Source: a virus. From it: a stretch of 43,932 bases of DNA. Position numbers and translations under genes: made by a program. Shown one piece after another: positions 21,463 through 30,222 of the stretch (the stretch's first letter is position 1; the number at the start of each line of letters is the position of its first letter). The notes beneath the pieces are model-generated. The model worked only from the letters and a program-made list of their open reading frames with translations, did not search any database and was not told the DNA's origin. The stretch lies in IMG/VR virus record IMGVR_UViG_3300046656_000535, positions 1 through 43,932 of that record; one strand, written 5' to 3'.

Positions 21463-23556
21463 GTGGCTCTCGCGACGATCAAGCTCCGCGGCGACGGGTT
21501 CGTCGACCTGCCGCGCCTCGAGCAGCTCGCCGACGTCACGCCGGACTCGTGGGACGCGAAGGCGCGCACCTTCGAGATGATCCTCTACTCGGGCGCGCCG
21601 GTGCTGCGGCGCGGCTGGGACGGGCCGTTCACGATGCAGTTCTCGATGGAGCCCGGCGCCGTCCGGACCGGCCGCCTCGAGGCCGGGATCCCGATCCTCA
21701 TGGACCACGGCCGGTCGAACCTCTCCGACTCGCAGATCGGCGTCTCGCGGAGCTTCCGGTTCGACGAGTCCAGCGGCAGCCGCAAGCTCCACGTCGTCGC
21801 GCAGCTCTCGGCACGCGCCGAAGTGCAGCCGATCGCCGAGGACGTCGCCGCGCGCATCAAGCGGAACGTCTCCATGGGCGCGCAGCCGCACCGGGTCAAG
21901 GTGAAGGCGGCGAACGAGGAAACGAAGGCGCTCGAGCACTGGACGGTCACCGACTGGGAGGTCCTCGAGGGCTCGCTCGTCGCCGTTCCGGCCGACTTCG
22001 GCGCGACCGTGCTCGACGCTCGCGGCACGCCGTCCGGCGGCGGCCTCGCGCTGCCCGGCGTCGACGTGCAGGTGCACCGTTGTTCGGTCGTGATAGAGTC
22101 TCCGCTCGACCCCAAGACGGGTCGGCTCGCCACGGAAGACCAGGGGGAGGGCACTCGCGTGACGCCGGAAGAACTCGAAGCGAAGCGACTCGCCGACGAA
22201 GCGAAGGCCCGGTCCGACGCCGCGGCCATCAAGCTCGCGACCGACCAGGCCGCGGCCGACGCGGTCAAGCGCGAGCGCGCGCGCGTCAAGCTCGTGCGCG
22301 AGCTCTGCGCCGCGCACAAGTGCGACGAGAAGTTCACGCTCGCGCTCGAGAGCAACGAGAAGCTCTCCGACGTCGAGCTGCGCGACGCCGTGCTCGAGCA
22401 CCTGAGCACGCGCACCGCGAAGCTCCCGACGCCGATCACGGCGCTCGGCGCCGAGCCGCAGGACCACCGCAAGGCCGGCATGATCGAGGCGCTCGAGGCC
22501 CGCGTCGGGCTGCGCGAGCGGAGCAAGGTGAGCGAGGCCGGGCGGCGGTTCCTCACCGGCCCCGCCGTCTTCGCGTACGGCCGCTACCTCGAGGAGTGCG
22601 GCGAGAAGATCGACTCGCACGACGTCGAGTCGGTCGGCCGGCTCGCGTTCGGGATGATCGGCACGTCGGACCTGCCGAAGCTCTTCGAGAACATCGCCGA
22701 GAAGAGCCTGATGAAGGGCTACTCGGCGATCCCGACGACCTGGCTGCAGGTCACCGACGACTCGGTCAGCGCGCCGGACTTCAAGGACCGCGCGGTCGTC
22801 CACACGGGGCTCGGCCCCGCGCTCGTGGAAGTGCCGGAGTCGAAGGAGATTCCGAGCGGCGGGCAGTCGGAAGGCGGCGAGAAGTACCGCGTCCGGCGCT
22901 TCGCGATCATCAAGCCGTACAGCTTCGAGGCGCTCCGGAACGACGACCTCGGCGCGATCGGCCGCGAGCAGGAGAACCTCGGCAAGCAGGCCGCGCTCAA
23001 CGTCGACGCGACGCTCTGGGCGCTCGTGCTCGGCAACGGCGCCGTGATGGCCGACGGCGTCGCGCTCTTCAACTCGGCGCACGCGAACCTCGCCGGGTCG
23101 GGGAAGAACTACACGCTGGTCGGCAGCAACGCGCAGCTCGGGATCGCCGAGCTCGAGCGCGTGCTCCGCGTGCAGACGGACGACGACGGCGTCACGATGC
23201 TCGGCACGCCGCCGGCGTTCCTCATGGGTCCGGCCGCGCTCGCCTACCAGCTCCGGCAGCTCACGAGCGCCGCGATCCAGCCGAACGCGCAGAACCAGGT
23301 CCCCGTCTTCGGCTTCCTCAACCCCATCATCAACCCGCGCCTCGACGCGACGTCGGCGATCATCTACTACCTGATCGCGCCGAAGGAAATCATGCCGCTC
23401 TTCGAGGTCGCCTACCTCGACGGCAACAAGCTCCCGAAGATCGACTCGCAGGAAGGGTTCGACCAGGACGCGCTCCGGATCCGCTGCCGCTGGTACTGGG
23501 GCGGCTGCCTGACGAACCACCGCGCGATCGCGAAGAGCACCGGCGCGGACGCCTGA
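21463..23556 (+). CDS. Prohead protease - major capsid protein fusion
   Basis: A 697-aa fusion. Residues ~30-190 are a HK97/U35-type prohead protease: FEMILYSGAPVLR, His82 in ILMDHGRSNL, Ser139 in RNVSMGA, then EGSLVAVPADFG. Residues ~235-330 are a charged helical scaffold/delta-like region (PEELEAKRLADEAKARSDAA). From ~350 the capsid domain follows, with FKDRAVVHTG, FEALRNDDLGAIG, and the capsid motif ADGVALFNSAHANLAG. Protease-capsid fusions of this type are known. An internal GTG at 22159 with a strong ribosome-binding site may give a separate scaffold-capsid product. Confidence 0.9.
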   Translation: MALATIKLRGDGFVDLPRLEQLADVTPDSWDAKARTFEMILYSGAPVLRRGWDGPFTMQFSMEPGAVRTGRLEAGIPILMDHGRSNLSDSQIGVSRSFRFDESSGSRKLHVVAQLSARAEVQPIAEDVAARIKRNVSMGAQPHRVKVKAANEETKALEHWTVTDWEVLEGSLVAVPADFGATVLDARGTPSGGGLALPGVDVQVHRCSVVIESPLDPKTGRLATEDQGEGTRVTPEELEAKRLADEAKARSDAAAIKLATDQAAADAVKRERARVKLVRELCAAHKCDEKFTLALESNEKLSDVELRDAVLEHLSTRTAKLPTPITALGAEPQDHRKAGMIEALEARVGLRERSKVSEAGRRFLTGPAVFAYGRYLEECGEKIDSHDVESVGRLAFGMIGTSDLPKLFENIAEKSLMKGYSAIPTTWLQVTDDSVSAPDFKDRAVVHTGLGPALVEVPESKEIPSGGQSEGGEKYRVRRFAIIKPYSFEALRNDDLGAIGREQENLGKQAALNVDATLWALVLGNGAVMADGVALFNSAHANLAGSGKNYTLVGSNAQLGIAELERVLRVQTDDDGVTMLGTPPAFLMGPAALAYQLRQLTSAAIQPNAQNQVPVFGFLNPIINPRLDATSAIIYYLIAPKEIMPLFEVAYLDGNKLPKIDSQEGFDQDALRIRCRWYWGGCLTNHRAIAKSTGADA
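22143..22161 (+). promoter_or_regulatory. Internal ribosome-binding site and GTG start in capsid fusion
   Basis: GGGGGAGG at 22143-22150 is followed eight bases later by an in-frame GTG at 22159 (codon 233). This is the border between protease and scaffold/capsid domains. The spacing and strength match real starts in this genome. Expression from here would be analogous to the nested Nu3 scaffold of lambda C. Confidence 0.45.
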
Positions 23557-23620
23557 GCCGGCGGCGAGCTCGAGGACTCGAGGACCCGGCCTCGCGCCGG
23601 ACTGAGGGGAGAAGACGACC

Positions 23621-23950
23621 ATGAAGAACTTCGCGGGCGGCCGCGGCGAGACGTTCCCGTTCACGTCGCAGGCGAAGAGCGCCGGCGACGGCGTGCTGCA
23701 GGGCGCGCTCTTCGGCGTCTCGCTCAACACGTACCTGTCGAGCGAGACGGGGCAGATGATCATCGTCGGCGTCTACACGCTGCCGAAGACGACGAGCGAG
23801 GCGTGGACGCTCGGCCAGGCCCTCTACTGGGACGACTCGACGCACAAGCTCACGACGACCGCGGGCTCGCTCAAGCGCGCCGGCGTCGCCTACGCGGCCG
23901 CGGGCTCGGCCGACACGACCGGCCCCTGCGACCTCAACGTCGGCTACTGA
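23621..23950 (+). CDS. DUF2190 capsid cement/decoration protein
   Basis: A 109-aa protein. The pattern GVLQGALFGVSLNTY, then VGVYTLPKTTSEAWTLGQAL and YWDDSTHKLTTT, matches DUF2190 proteins. These are usually encoded directly after the capsid gene and are thought to act as capsid decoration or cement. The start is an ATG with GGGGAGAAG upstream. It lies 64 bp downstream of the capsid gene, in a gap that can form an imperfect hairpin. Confidence 0.8.
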   Translation: MKNFAGGRGETFPFTSQAKSAGDGVLQGALFGVSLNTYLSSETGQMIIVGVYTLPKTTSEAWTLGQALYWDDSTHKLTTTAGSLKRAGVAYAAAGSADTTGPCDLNVGY

Positions 23951-23966
23951 AAACAAGGGGCCCGCG

Positions 23967-24302
23967 ATGGGCTTCCGCGACGGCCTGGTAGGGCTCCAGT
24001 CGCGGGCCTTCGCGGAGTTCGGCGAAGACGCGACGTACGCTCCGGTCGGGCAGCCGGAGCGTACGTTGCGCGTCGTCTTCCGGAACGAGGGGACGAAGGT
24101 CGTGACGGAAACCGGCGCGGTCGTCACGACCCGCCAGCCGCTCTGCGACGTGCGGACGGTCGACCTGGCGCCGCTGCGTCCGATGCCGAACCAGGACGTC
24201 GTCACGATCCGCGGCGAGCCGTGGAACGTCGTCGACGTGAACGACGACGACGGCGAAGGGATCGTTACTCTTCTGCTCGGCAAGCCGAAACGGTACGGCT
24301 AG
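23967..24302 (+). CDS. Head-tail joining protein, FII-like
   Basis: A 111-aa protein with features of lambda gpFII-like head-tail connectors: FAEFGEDATYAPVG, a TTRQPLCDVRTVDLAPL segment, then QDVVTIRGEPWNVVDVNDDD and GIVTLLLGK. Such proteins cap the filled head so that the tail can attach. Its position after DUF2190 and before decoration-type proteins fits lambda-like order. Confidence 0.75.
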   Translation: MGFRDGLVGLQSRAFAEFGEDATYAPVGQPERTLRVVFRNEGTKVVTETGAVVTTRQPLCDVRTVDLAPLRPMPNQDVVTIRGEPWNVVDVNDDDGEGIVTLLLGKPKRYG

Positions 24303-24343
24303 GCGCCGAGCTCGAGTCTCGCGAGGCCGAAGGGGAGGACGCC

Positions 24344-24784
24344 GTGGGCAAGTTCAACGAGAACCAGATCGTCGATGCGCTGGACGTCCTGGTCGATTCC
24401 TGCGACCTCGGCAGCTCGGCCGCATCGGCGCACTTGAAGATGTACGACGCGACGGGCGGCGTGCCGGCGCGCGTCACCGATGCGATCACGACCCAGGTCC
24501 TCCTCGCCGACCTCGCGATGGCCAACCCGGCCTTCGACGACGCCGCGCTCGCCACGCCGGGCGCGACCGCCGCGGCCGACACGATCACCGACGACTCCGA
24601 CGCGAACGCGACCGGGACCGCGGCCTTCTTCCGGATCGTCGACCGCAACGGCGTCGCGAGGATCCAGGGCACGATCAGCGATACCGACGGCTCGGGAGAG
24701 CTCAAGCTCAACTCGGTCGCGCTCGTGCAGCACGCGCGCGTGCAGGTCAGCTCGCTCGTCGCTCGGATGCCGGAGTCGGTCTAA
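24344..24784 (+). CDS. Virion decoration-like protein 1 (146 aa)
   Basis: A GTG start with GGGGAGG upstream. The protein is beta-rich with Ala/Thr/Asp/Ser content (AAADTITDDSDANATGTAAF). It contains a FRIVDRNGVARIQGTISDTDGSGEL strand set that parallels the HYRIYDSAGTTCHEQGTV segment of the next gene. The two look like diverged paralogs. A role as a head fibre, decoration or neck-associated protein is plausible from context. There is no catalytic motif. Confidence 0.65.
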   Translation: MGKFNENQIVDALDVLVDSCDLGSSAASAHLKMYDATGGVPARVTDAITTQVLLADLAMANPAFDDAALATPGATAAADTITDDSDANATGTAAFFRIVDRNGVARIQGTISDTDGSGELKLNSVALVQHARVQVSSLVARMPESV

Positions 24785-24820
24785 GGTCGGCGGTCCCGAC
24801 CCCCTCGAGGAGCTCCCCCA

Positions 24821-25225
24821 GTGGCGATCCAGCAGTCGGTCGCGGTCCGCAACGCGATGCTCGACGCGACCGAGACGACGCCGGGGACCGCGCCGCTCCT
24901 CAAGATCCGCACGGGCGCGCCGCCGGCGAACTGCGCCGCGGCCGACACGGGGACCGTGCTCGTCTCGATGACGCTGCCGTCGGACTGGATGGCCGCGGCG
25001 AGCAGCGGCAGCAAGGCGAAGAGCGGCACGTGGTCGGCGTCCGCGAGCGCGGCCGGAACCGCGGCGCACTACCGGATCTACGACTCCGCCGGGACGACCT
25101 GCCACGAGCAGGGGACGGTCACGATCACCGGCAGCGGCGGCGACCTCACGCTCGACAACGACAACATCGCGAACGCGCAAGTGGTCACGGTCACGACCTA
25201 CTCGCGCACCGCCGGCAACGCCTGA
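24821..25225 (+). CDS. Virion decoration-like protein 2 (134 aa)
   Basis: A GTG start. I recognise the pattern of a common phage structural family: RNAMLDATETTPGTAPLLKI, TGAPPANCAAADTGTVL, then a LPSDWMAAASSGSKAKSGTW segment, a HYRIYDSAGTTCH strand and LTLDNDNI. Members lie between connector and tail genes and are annotated as head-fibre or minor structural proteins. The second half is similar in layout to the preceding protein. Exact location on the virion is unknown. Confidence 0.7.
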   Translation: MAIQQSVAVRNAMLDATETTPGTAPLLKIRTGAPPANCAAADTGTVLVSMTLPSDWMAAASSGSKAKSGTWSASASAAGTAAHYRIYDSAGTTCHEQGTVTITGSGGDLTLDNDNIANAQVVTVTTYSRTAGNA

Positions 25226-25238
25226 GCAGGAGAGCGAC

Positions 25239-25478
25239 GTGAACCCGACCCGACGCCTCGAGGTCATCGCGCGCGAGGTCGACGCGCTCCGCACCTACTC
25301 GCGCCAGGACGAGGTCGAACTGCTCGACCAGGTCGCCGCGCACGTCGCCGAACGCCGCGAGAGCGCCATCGCGCGGACCGGCGCGGCCGAGCTCTCCGAC
25401 ACGGAACGGATCGAGCGCGAGCGCGAGACGTCGCGCGCGCAGTTCCTCGCGGCGCCGGGCGACGCGCCCGCGGAGTAG
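25239..25478 (+). CDS. Small helical acidic/basic protein (79 aa)
   Basis: The GTG start has AGGAGA upstream. The protein is almost entirely charged helix (RRLEVIAREVDALRTYSRQD, ERIERERETSRAQFL), compatible with a coiled coil. It lies between decoration-like and tail genes. No family is recognised; it could be a virion accessory or assembly factor. Confidence 0.6.
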   Translation: MNPTRRLEVIAREVDALRTYSRQDEVELLDQVAAHVAERRESAIARTGAAELSDTERIERERETSRAQFLAAPGDAPAE

Positions 25479-25509
25479 CGGCCGGCCCGACTGAGGAGGC
25501 CGAACCCGC

Positions 25510-28059
25510 ATGGCTGCCGTCCGCGCAGGGATCGCCGGAGGCGGCACGTCCGGGACGACCGACCGCACGGCGACCTTCACGCCGGCCGTCGGGGACTACG
25601 CGGTCGTCGCCGTCGTCGTCAGCGCGAACGCGAACACGACCCCGACCTGCAGCGACAACAACGGCGGCACCTACACGCGCGTCCGCAACGGGCTCTTCAA
25701 CGGCTCGACGGACATGGGCTCGCTCTTCGTCCGCGACCAGCTCTTCACGAACACGACGTCCACGACGGTCACGGTCGCGACGGGTTCCAACACGAGCGGC
25801 GAGGTCGCCGGCGCGCTCGTCTCCGGCATGGCGAAGGCCGGGAACGCCGGCGTCCGGCAGAGCGCGCGCGTCGTGAACCAGGCGTCCGGCACCGCGCCGG
25901 CGCCCGTCTTCGCCTCGAACGCGCTCGCCACGAACCTCGTCCTCGGGTTCGTCTGTAACGACACGAACCCGGCGACCATGTCGGCGCCGATCAACTTCAC
26001 CGAGCAGGCCGACCTCGGGCAGGCGACCCCGCCGGTCGGCCTCGAGATCGTCAGCAACAACACGTCCTTCACGGGCACGACGGTCACGTGGAGCAGCAAC
26101 TCCGCGTCGAACTACTGCGCCTTCACCGTCGAGCTCGATGCCTCCGACGAGGGCACGAGCTCGGCCACGCTCGGCGACGTCACGGGCTCGGCCGCCGGCA
26201 CGATCGACGACTCGGGCGCGTCGAGCGCGACGCTGGGAGCGACGACGGGTTCCGCGACCGCGACCGTGGCGACCGCCGGCGCCTCGAGCGCGACGCTCGG
26301 GGCGGTCACGGGTTCGGCCGCTGCGGCGGTCGCGGTCGCCGGCGCCTCGAGCGCGACCCTCGGCGCGACGACCGGCAGCGCCGCCGGCACCGTCGCCGTC
26401 GCGGGCGCGAGCTCGGGGACGCTCGGCGCCGTCTCCGGAGCGTCGGCCGGAACGGTCGGCGAGGGCGGCACCTCGGGCTCGGCGCTCGACCCAGTCACCG
26501 GGTCCGCGACGGGGACGGTCGAGGTCCGAGGGGGGTCGGACGTCGCGCTCGACCCGACGAGCGGCGCGGCCGCCGGCGGCGTCGCGATCGCCGGCGCGTC
26601 GAGCCGGACGCTCGACGACGTCGCCGGCGAGAGCGCGGGCGACGTCGTCGAACCGATCGTCGGCGCCGGCGAGTTCCTGGCGCCGGTCCCCGAGCTGCTC
26701 GGCTCGGACCTGGTCACGATCGTCGCGACGGGCGAGGTCCTCGCCCCCGGCGCGGTCGCCGGCGACCCCCCGCCCGGGGAGGCGGGCGCGAGGGTCGAGG
26801 GCGTCGGCCGCGTCGAGCTGCCGGAGCGCGGGTCGTCGCGCTGGCGACGGCTCCGCGTGCGCCGGGCGGCCTGGCGGCGGCTGCGGTCGAGCTCGCCGTT
26901 CCACGGGCGCGTCTTCCTCGACCGGGCCGAGGCGCTGCGCCACGACGCGCGCGGCGGCGAGCTGCCGGCGCTGCTCCTGCACTCGCTCGGCGAGCAGGTC
27001 GAGCGGTTCGGCATGGCGCCGAAGGAGTATCGGCGCACGCTCCGGCTCGGCGTCGAGGTCCTGGCGCCGCGCTCGCCGGCGCGCGCCGGGCTCGCGCGCT
27101 CGGGCGACCGGACGGCCGACGTCGAGCCGGCGGTCCTCGCGCGGCTCGTGCAGGTCGTCCGGCAGGCCTTCATGCGCGAGCCGACGCTCGGCGGCGAGGT
27201 CGACTCGGTCCGGCACGCCCGCACGCGCAAAAGCTACGTGGACGAAGGGGAGGTCGCGCTCGGCGCCGCGCTGGTCGAGTTCGACGTCGTCTACTACACC
27301 GAGCACCGCGAGCGCGAGGACCTCCTGGCCGGGCCGCTCACGACGATCGCGACGACGCAACGGCTCGGCGAGGCCGACCCGGCGCGGGACCTCCTCGAGC
27401 TGCAGGCGACGCTGGAAGAGGCGGCGCGCGACGGGACGGAACCGATCGATGCCGTGCTCGGCCGCCCGATGGGTCCGGCGGAAGCGATCACGCGGCTCGT
27501 GCGGCGGCGCCTGGTCGACCGCACGAACGCCGGCAAGCGCGTGCGCCTCGGCGCGAGCGAACCCGTCGACGTCTACCGCGACGGGCTCGGGCTGCCGCTG
27601 CTCGTGCTCTGGGACGCGGCCGAGGACGCCGAGCCGTTCGGCGAGGCGCCGCGCGTCGACCTGGTCACGATGCGGCTCTCGGTCCTGATCTACTCGCCGC
27701 GCCGGCACGCCCGCGCCGGCGTCGCGCGCGCCGGCGACCGCGTCGCGGCCGCCGAGGCCGACCAGCTCGACGTGCTCGAGCACCAAGTGGAGGCGGCGCT
27801 GCTCTCGGAACCGACGCTCGGCGGGCTCGTCTCCGACGTCGAGGTCGCCGGCGTCCGCTTCGCGCACGTCGTCGCCGAAACCGGCCTCGCGGTCGCGCGC
27901 GTCGACTTCGACGTCCCCTACCTGCAGGAGTACCTCGAGGACGCGCTCGCGCGCGCCGGCGAGTTCCTGCTCGCCGCCGTCGAGTGGAAGCTCCCGAAGG
28001 AAACGCCCGCGCCGCCGCGCGTGATCGCGGCCGACGACATCGACGTTAGAGGCGGTTAG
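25510..28059 (+). CDS. Display-domain protein fused to two tail-terminator-like domains
   Basis: A single 849-aa frame. Residues ~1-212 are a beta-rich Ig/jelly-roll-like domain (TCSDNNGGTYTRVRNG start, TVTWSSNSASNYCAFTVEL end). Residues ~213-380 are tandem units of the type GASSATLGAVTGSAAGTV. At ~380-440 comes the motif GAGEFLAPVPELLG, which also occurs in the gp48 fusion. A very basic linker, RWRRLRVRRAAWRRLR, follows at ~445-460. Two related domains then follow, ~490-600 and ~690-835. Each has a (R/T)LRLGVEVL or MRLSVLIYS strand, then EPTLGG(E/L)V, then an F-D-V-x-Y strand, as in tail-terminator proteins. Its position just before DUF2635 and sheath fits a terminator. The tandem duplication and the long display head are unusual. 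Confidence 0.7.
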   Translation: MAAVRAGIAGGGTSGTTDRTATFTPAVGDYAVVAVVVSANANTTPTCSDNNGGTYTRVRNGLFNGSTDMGSLFVRDQLFTNTTSTTVTVATGSNTSGEVAGALVSGMAKAGNAGVRQSARVVNQASGTAPAPVFASNALATNLVLGFVCNDTNPATMSAPINFTEQADLGQATPPVGLEIVSNNTSFTGTTVTWSSNSASNYCAFTVELDASDEGTSSATLGDVTGSAAGTIDDSGASSATLGATTGSATATVATAGASSATLGAVTGSAAAAVAVAGASSATLGATTGSAAGTVAVAGASSGTLGAVSGASAGTVGEGGTSGSALDPVTGSATGTVEVRGGSDVALDPTSGAAAGGVAIAGASSRTLDDVAGESAGDVVEPIVGAGEFLAPVPELLGSDLVTIVATGEVLAPGAVAGDPPPGEAGARVEGVGRVELPERGSSRWRRLRVRRAAWRRLRSSSPFHGRVFLDRAEALRHDARGGELPALLLHSLGEQVERFGMAPKEYRRTLRLGVEVLAPRSPARAGLARSGDRTADVEPAVLARLVQVVRQAFMREPTLGGEVDSVRHARTRKSYVDEGEVALGAALVEFDVVYYTEHREREDLLAGPLTTIATTQRLGEADPARDLLELQATLEEAARDGTEPIDAVLGRPMGPAEAITRLVRRRLVDRTNAGKRVRLGASEPVDVYRDGLGLPLLVLWDAAEDAEPFGEAPRVDLVTMRLSVLIYSPRRHARAGVARAGDRVAAAEADQLDVLEHQVEAALLSEPTLGGLVSDVEVAGVRFAHVVAETGLAVARVDFDVPYLQEYLEDALARAGEFLLAAVEWKLPKETPAPPRVIAADDIDVRGG

Positions 28060-28082
28060 AGTTCCGCGCGGAGGCCCCTGCA

Positions 28083-28268
28083 ATGGCGGACCGTCTCTGC
28101 GTGAAGCCGTCTCGCGAGGGCCTGCTCGTCCCCGACCCCGACCGCGGCGTCTACCTCCAGAGCGGCGGCGCGTACGTGCCGGCGACCCCGTACTGGGCGA
28201 GACGCTTGAAGGACGGGGACGTGGTCGAGATCGACCAGCCGGAGCGCGAGCCGGCGACGAAGAAGTAG
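28083..28268 (+). CDS. DUF2635 protein (Mu gp38-like)
   Basis: A 61-aa protein with an ATG. The pattern VKPSREGLLVPDPDRGVYL, then GAYVPATPYWARRLKDGDVV, fits DUF2635, a short protein encoded just before the tail sheath gene in Mu-like phages. Its role is not known. The C-terminus is short and lysine-ended. Gene order supports the call strongly. Confidence 0.8.
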   Translation: MADRLCVKPSREGLLVPDPDRGVYLQSGGAYVPATPYWARRLKDGDVVEIDQPEREPATKK

Positions 28269-28305
28269 GGGCGCGGCCGAGCGCGGCCGCGAGGGGAGAA
28301 GACGG

Positions 28306-29772
28306 ATGACGACGCTCATCGCAGCGGGCAAGCGGGTCCCCGGCGTCTACGTGGCCGTCGACACGACCCGCGCCGTCCGCGGGCCCGCCACGAAGACGTT
28401 CCGCGCGATCCTGATCGGCGGGAAGACCTCGGCCGGGACGCTCGCGCAGAAGACGAAGGCGCTCGCGACCAGCGCCGACCAGGTGCGCGGCATGGCCGGC
28501 GCCGGGTCGATGCTGCACAACATGGCGAAGGCCTGGTTCGCGCAGACCCAGCGGCCGCTCTCGCTCGAGGTCCTGGCGCTCGACGACGCCGGCGGCGGCG
28601 CCGCGGCGACCGCGACGCTCGCCGTCTCCGTCAGCTCGCCGCAGGCCGGGACGATCCCCCTCATGATCGCCGGCTACTCGGTCCGCGTCGGCGTCGCGAC
28701 CGGCGACTCGGCGAACACGATCGCCGCGGCGATCCGCGCGGCCGTGAACCTGGTCGACGGGATCCCCGTCGTCGCGAGCGGCTCGGCGGCGAACGTGATC
28801 CTGACGGCCGTCCAGAAGGGCAGCGAGGGCAACTCGATCGACCTGCGCGTCGCCTACTTCGCGGACGAGGCGATGCCGACCGGCGTCACCGTCTCCGGCC
28901 CGGCGCAGCTCTCCGGCGGCGCGACGAACCCGAGCCTCGACGCGCCGACGTTCGCGGCACTCGGCGACGTGCAGTACGACGTGCTCGCCTGCGGCTTCGC
29001 CGACGCCGGCAACCTCGGGCTCCTCCACACCGAGCTCGCCTCGCGCTTCGGCCCCGACCGCCAGCTCCAGGGCTCGGCGTTCGTCGCCAAGCGCGACACG
29101 CTCGCGAACCTGATCACGTTCGGCACGGGGAAGAACTCGCCGCACATCACCTGCGTCGGGCTCGCGCCGCTGCCGACCCCCCCGTGGGAAGTGGCCGCGG
29201 CCTGCACGGCCGTCGCCGGCGGGTCCGGCGAGGCCGACCCGGCCGCCCCCGTCCAGCGCGTCGTGCTCGTCGGCGTGCTCCCGCCCCGCGAGGTCGACGG
29301 CTTCACCGCGGCCGAGCGCGAGCTCCTCCTGCACGGCGGGATCGCGACCGTCACCGCCGGCCCCGGAGGCGTCGTGCAGACGGAACGGCTCGTCACGCTC
29401 TACCAGCTCTCGCCGGCCGGCGCGCCGGACGTCTCGCTCCTCGACGTCGAGACGCTCTTCACCTGCTCGTTCATCCGCTGGGACTGGCGCCGCCGGACGG
29501 AGCTCCTGCACCCGGCCGCGAAGCTCGCGAACGACGGCACCCGGTTCGACGGGACGACCGACGTCGTGACGCCGCTCTCGCGCCGCGCGGAGTTCGCGGC
29601 CGCCTACCGCGAGTGGGAGGCGCAGGGGATCGTCGAGAACTTCGAGGACGCGATGCGCGACTCGACGTTCCTGCGCGACCCGACCGACCGCAACCGGATG
29701 AACGAGACGATCTGCCCGGACTTCGTGAACCAGTTCCGCGTGCTCGCGGTCGGGCTGCAGTTCCGCCTGTGA
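28306..29772 (+). CDS. Contractile tail sheath protein, Mu gpL-like
   Basis: A 488-aa protein starting with AAGKRVPGVYVAVDTTRA, the usual opening of Mu-like sheath proteins. The middle domain has AVSVSSPQAG, GYSVRVGVATGDSANTIAAA and VNLVDGIPV, typical of the inserted domain. The C-terminal domain has LLDVETLFTCSFIRWDWRR, then FEDAMRDSTFLRDPTDRNRM and FRVLAVGLQFRL, as in other sheaths. It polymerises around the tube and contracts on infection. It identifies this phage as having myovirus morphology. Confidence 0.95.
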   Translation: MTTLIAAGKRVPGVYVAVDTTRAVRGPATKTFRAILIGGKTSAGTLAQKTKALATSADQVRGMAGAGSMLHNMAKAWFAQTQRPLSLEVLALDDAGGGAAATATLAVSVSSPQAGTIPLMIAGYSVRVGVATGDSANTIAAAIRAAVNLVDGIPVVASGSAANVILTAVQKGSEGNSIDLRVAYFADEAMPTGVTVSGPAQLSGGATNPSLDAPTFAALGDVQYDVLACGFADAGNLGLLHTELASRFGPDRQLQGSAFVAKRDTLANLITFGTGKNSPHITCVGLAPLPTPPWEVAAACTAVAGGSGEADPAAPVQRVVLVGVLPPREVDGFTAAERELLLHGGIATVTAGPGGVVQTERLVTLYQLSPAGAPDVSLLDVETLFTCSFIRWDWRRRTELLHPAAKLANDGTRFDGTTDVVTPLSRRAEFAAAYREWEAQGIVENFEDAMRDSTFLRDPTDRNRMNETICPDFVNQFRVLAVGLQFRL

Positions 29773-29810
29773 CCCGCGGCGCGCGCGCAGGCGCGCAGGA
29801 GGAGGACGAC

Positions 29811-30194
29811 GTGGGACGGAAGACGAACCGAGTCGGCGGGATCCTGTTCCTCACGATCGCCGGCACGAGCTACCGCGTGCAGGGCGACTTCGAGATCACG
29901 CCCGGCGGGACGATCCGCACGGCGGTCGAGTGCGAGAACGCGATCGGCGGTTTCAGCGGGAAGCCGCGCACGCCGATGATCAAGGGCACGATCCTCGACC
30001 CGGGCGACCTCGACGTCGCGAGCGTCGACGCGATCGAGGACCAGCCGGTCGTGCTCGGGCTCGGCAACGGCCGCGCGTTCGTGCTCGGCAACGCCTGGTC
30101 GAGCATCGGCGCCTACACGACGAAGGACGGCGGGCTCGCGATCGAGCTCTCCGGCAAGACCGGCGAGTTCGTCGACGGCGCGTTCGCCTTCTGA
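29811..30194 (+). CDS. Tail tube protein, Mu gpM-like
   Basis: A 127-aa protein; the GTG start is preceded by AGGAGGA. Features of Mu-like tube proteins are visible: RVGGILFLTIAGTSYRVQGD, a FEITPGGTIRTAVECENAIG segment, and PMIKGTILDPGDLDVASVDA. It ends in ELSGKTGEFVDGAFAF. It directly follows the sheath gene, the usual order. It forms the rigid inner tube through which DNA passes. Confidence 0.9.
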   Translation: MGRKTNRVGGILFLTIAGTSYRVQGDFEITPGGTIRTAVECENAIGGFSGKPRTPMIKGTILDPGDLDVASVDAIEDQPVVLGLGNGRAFVLGNAWSSIGAYTTKDGGLAIELSGKTGEFVDGAFAF

Positions 30195-30222
30195 GCGGCG
30201 CTCGCGCTCGAGGAGCCAGCAC

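Noticed and set aside
26150-26650. CRISPR-like or DNA-level tandem repeat in the terminator fusion
   Set aside because: The repeat is at protein level (GASSATLGxxxGSAxGTV) with codon variation, without spacers.
25264-29511. 1415-codon minus-strand frame opposite tail genes
   Set aside because: It covers several clear plus-strand genes (terminator fusion, DUF2635, sheath) and has shadow composition.
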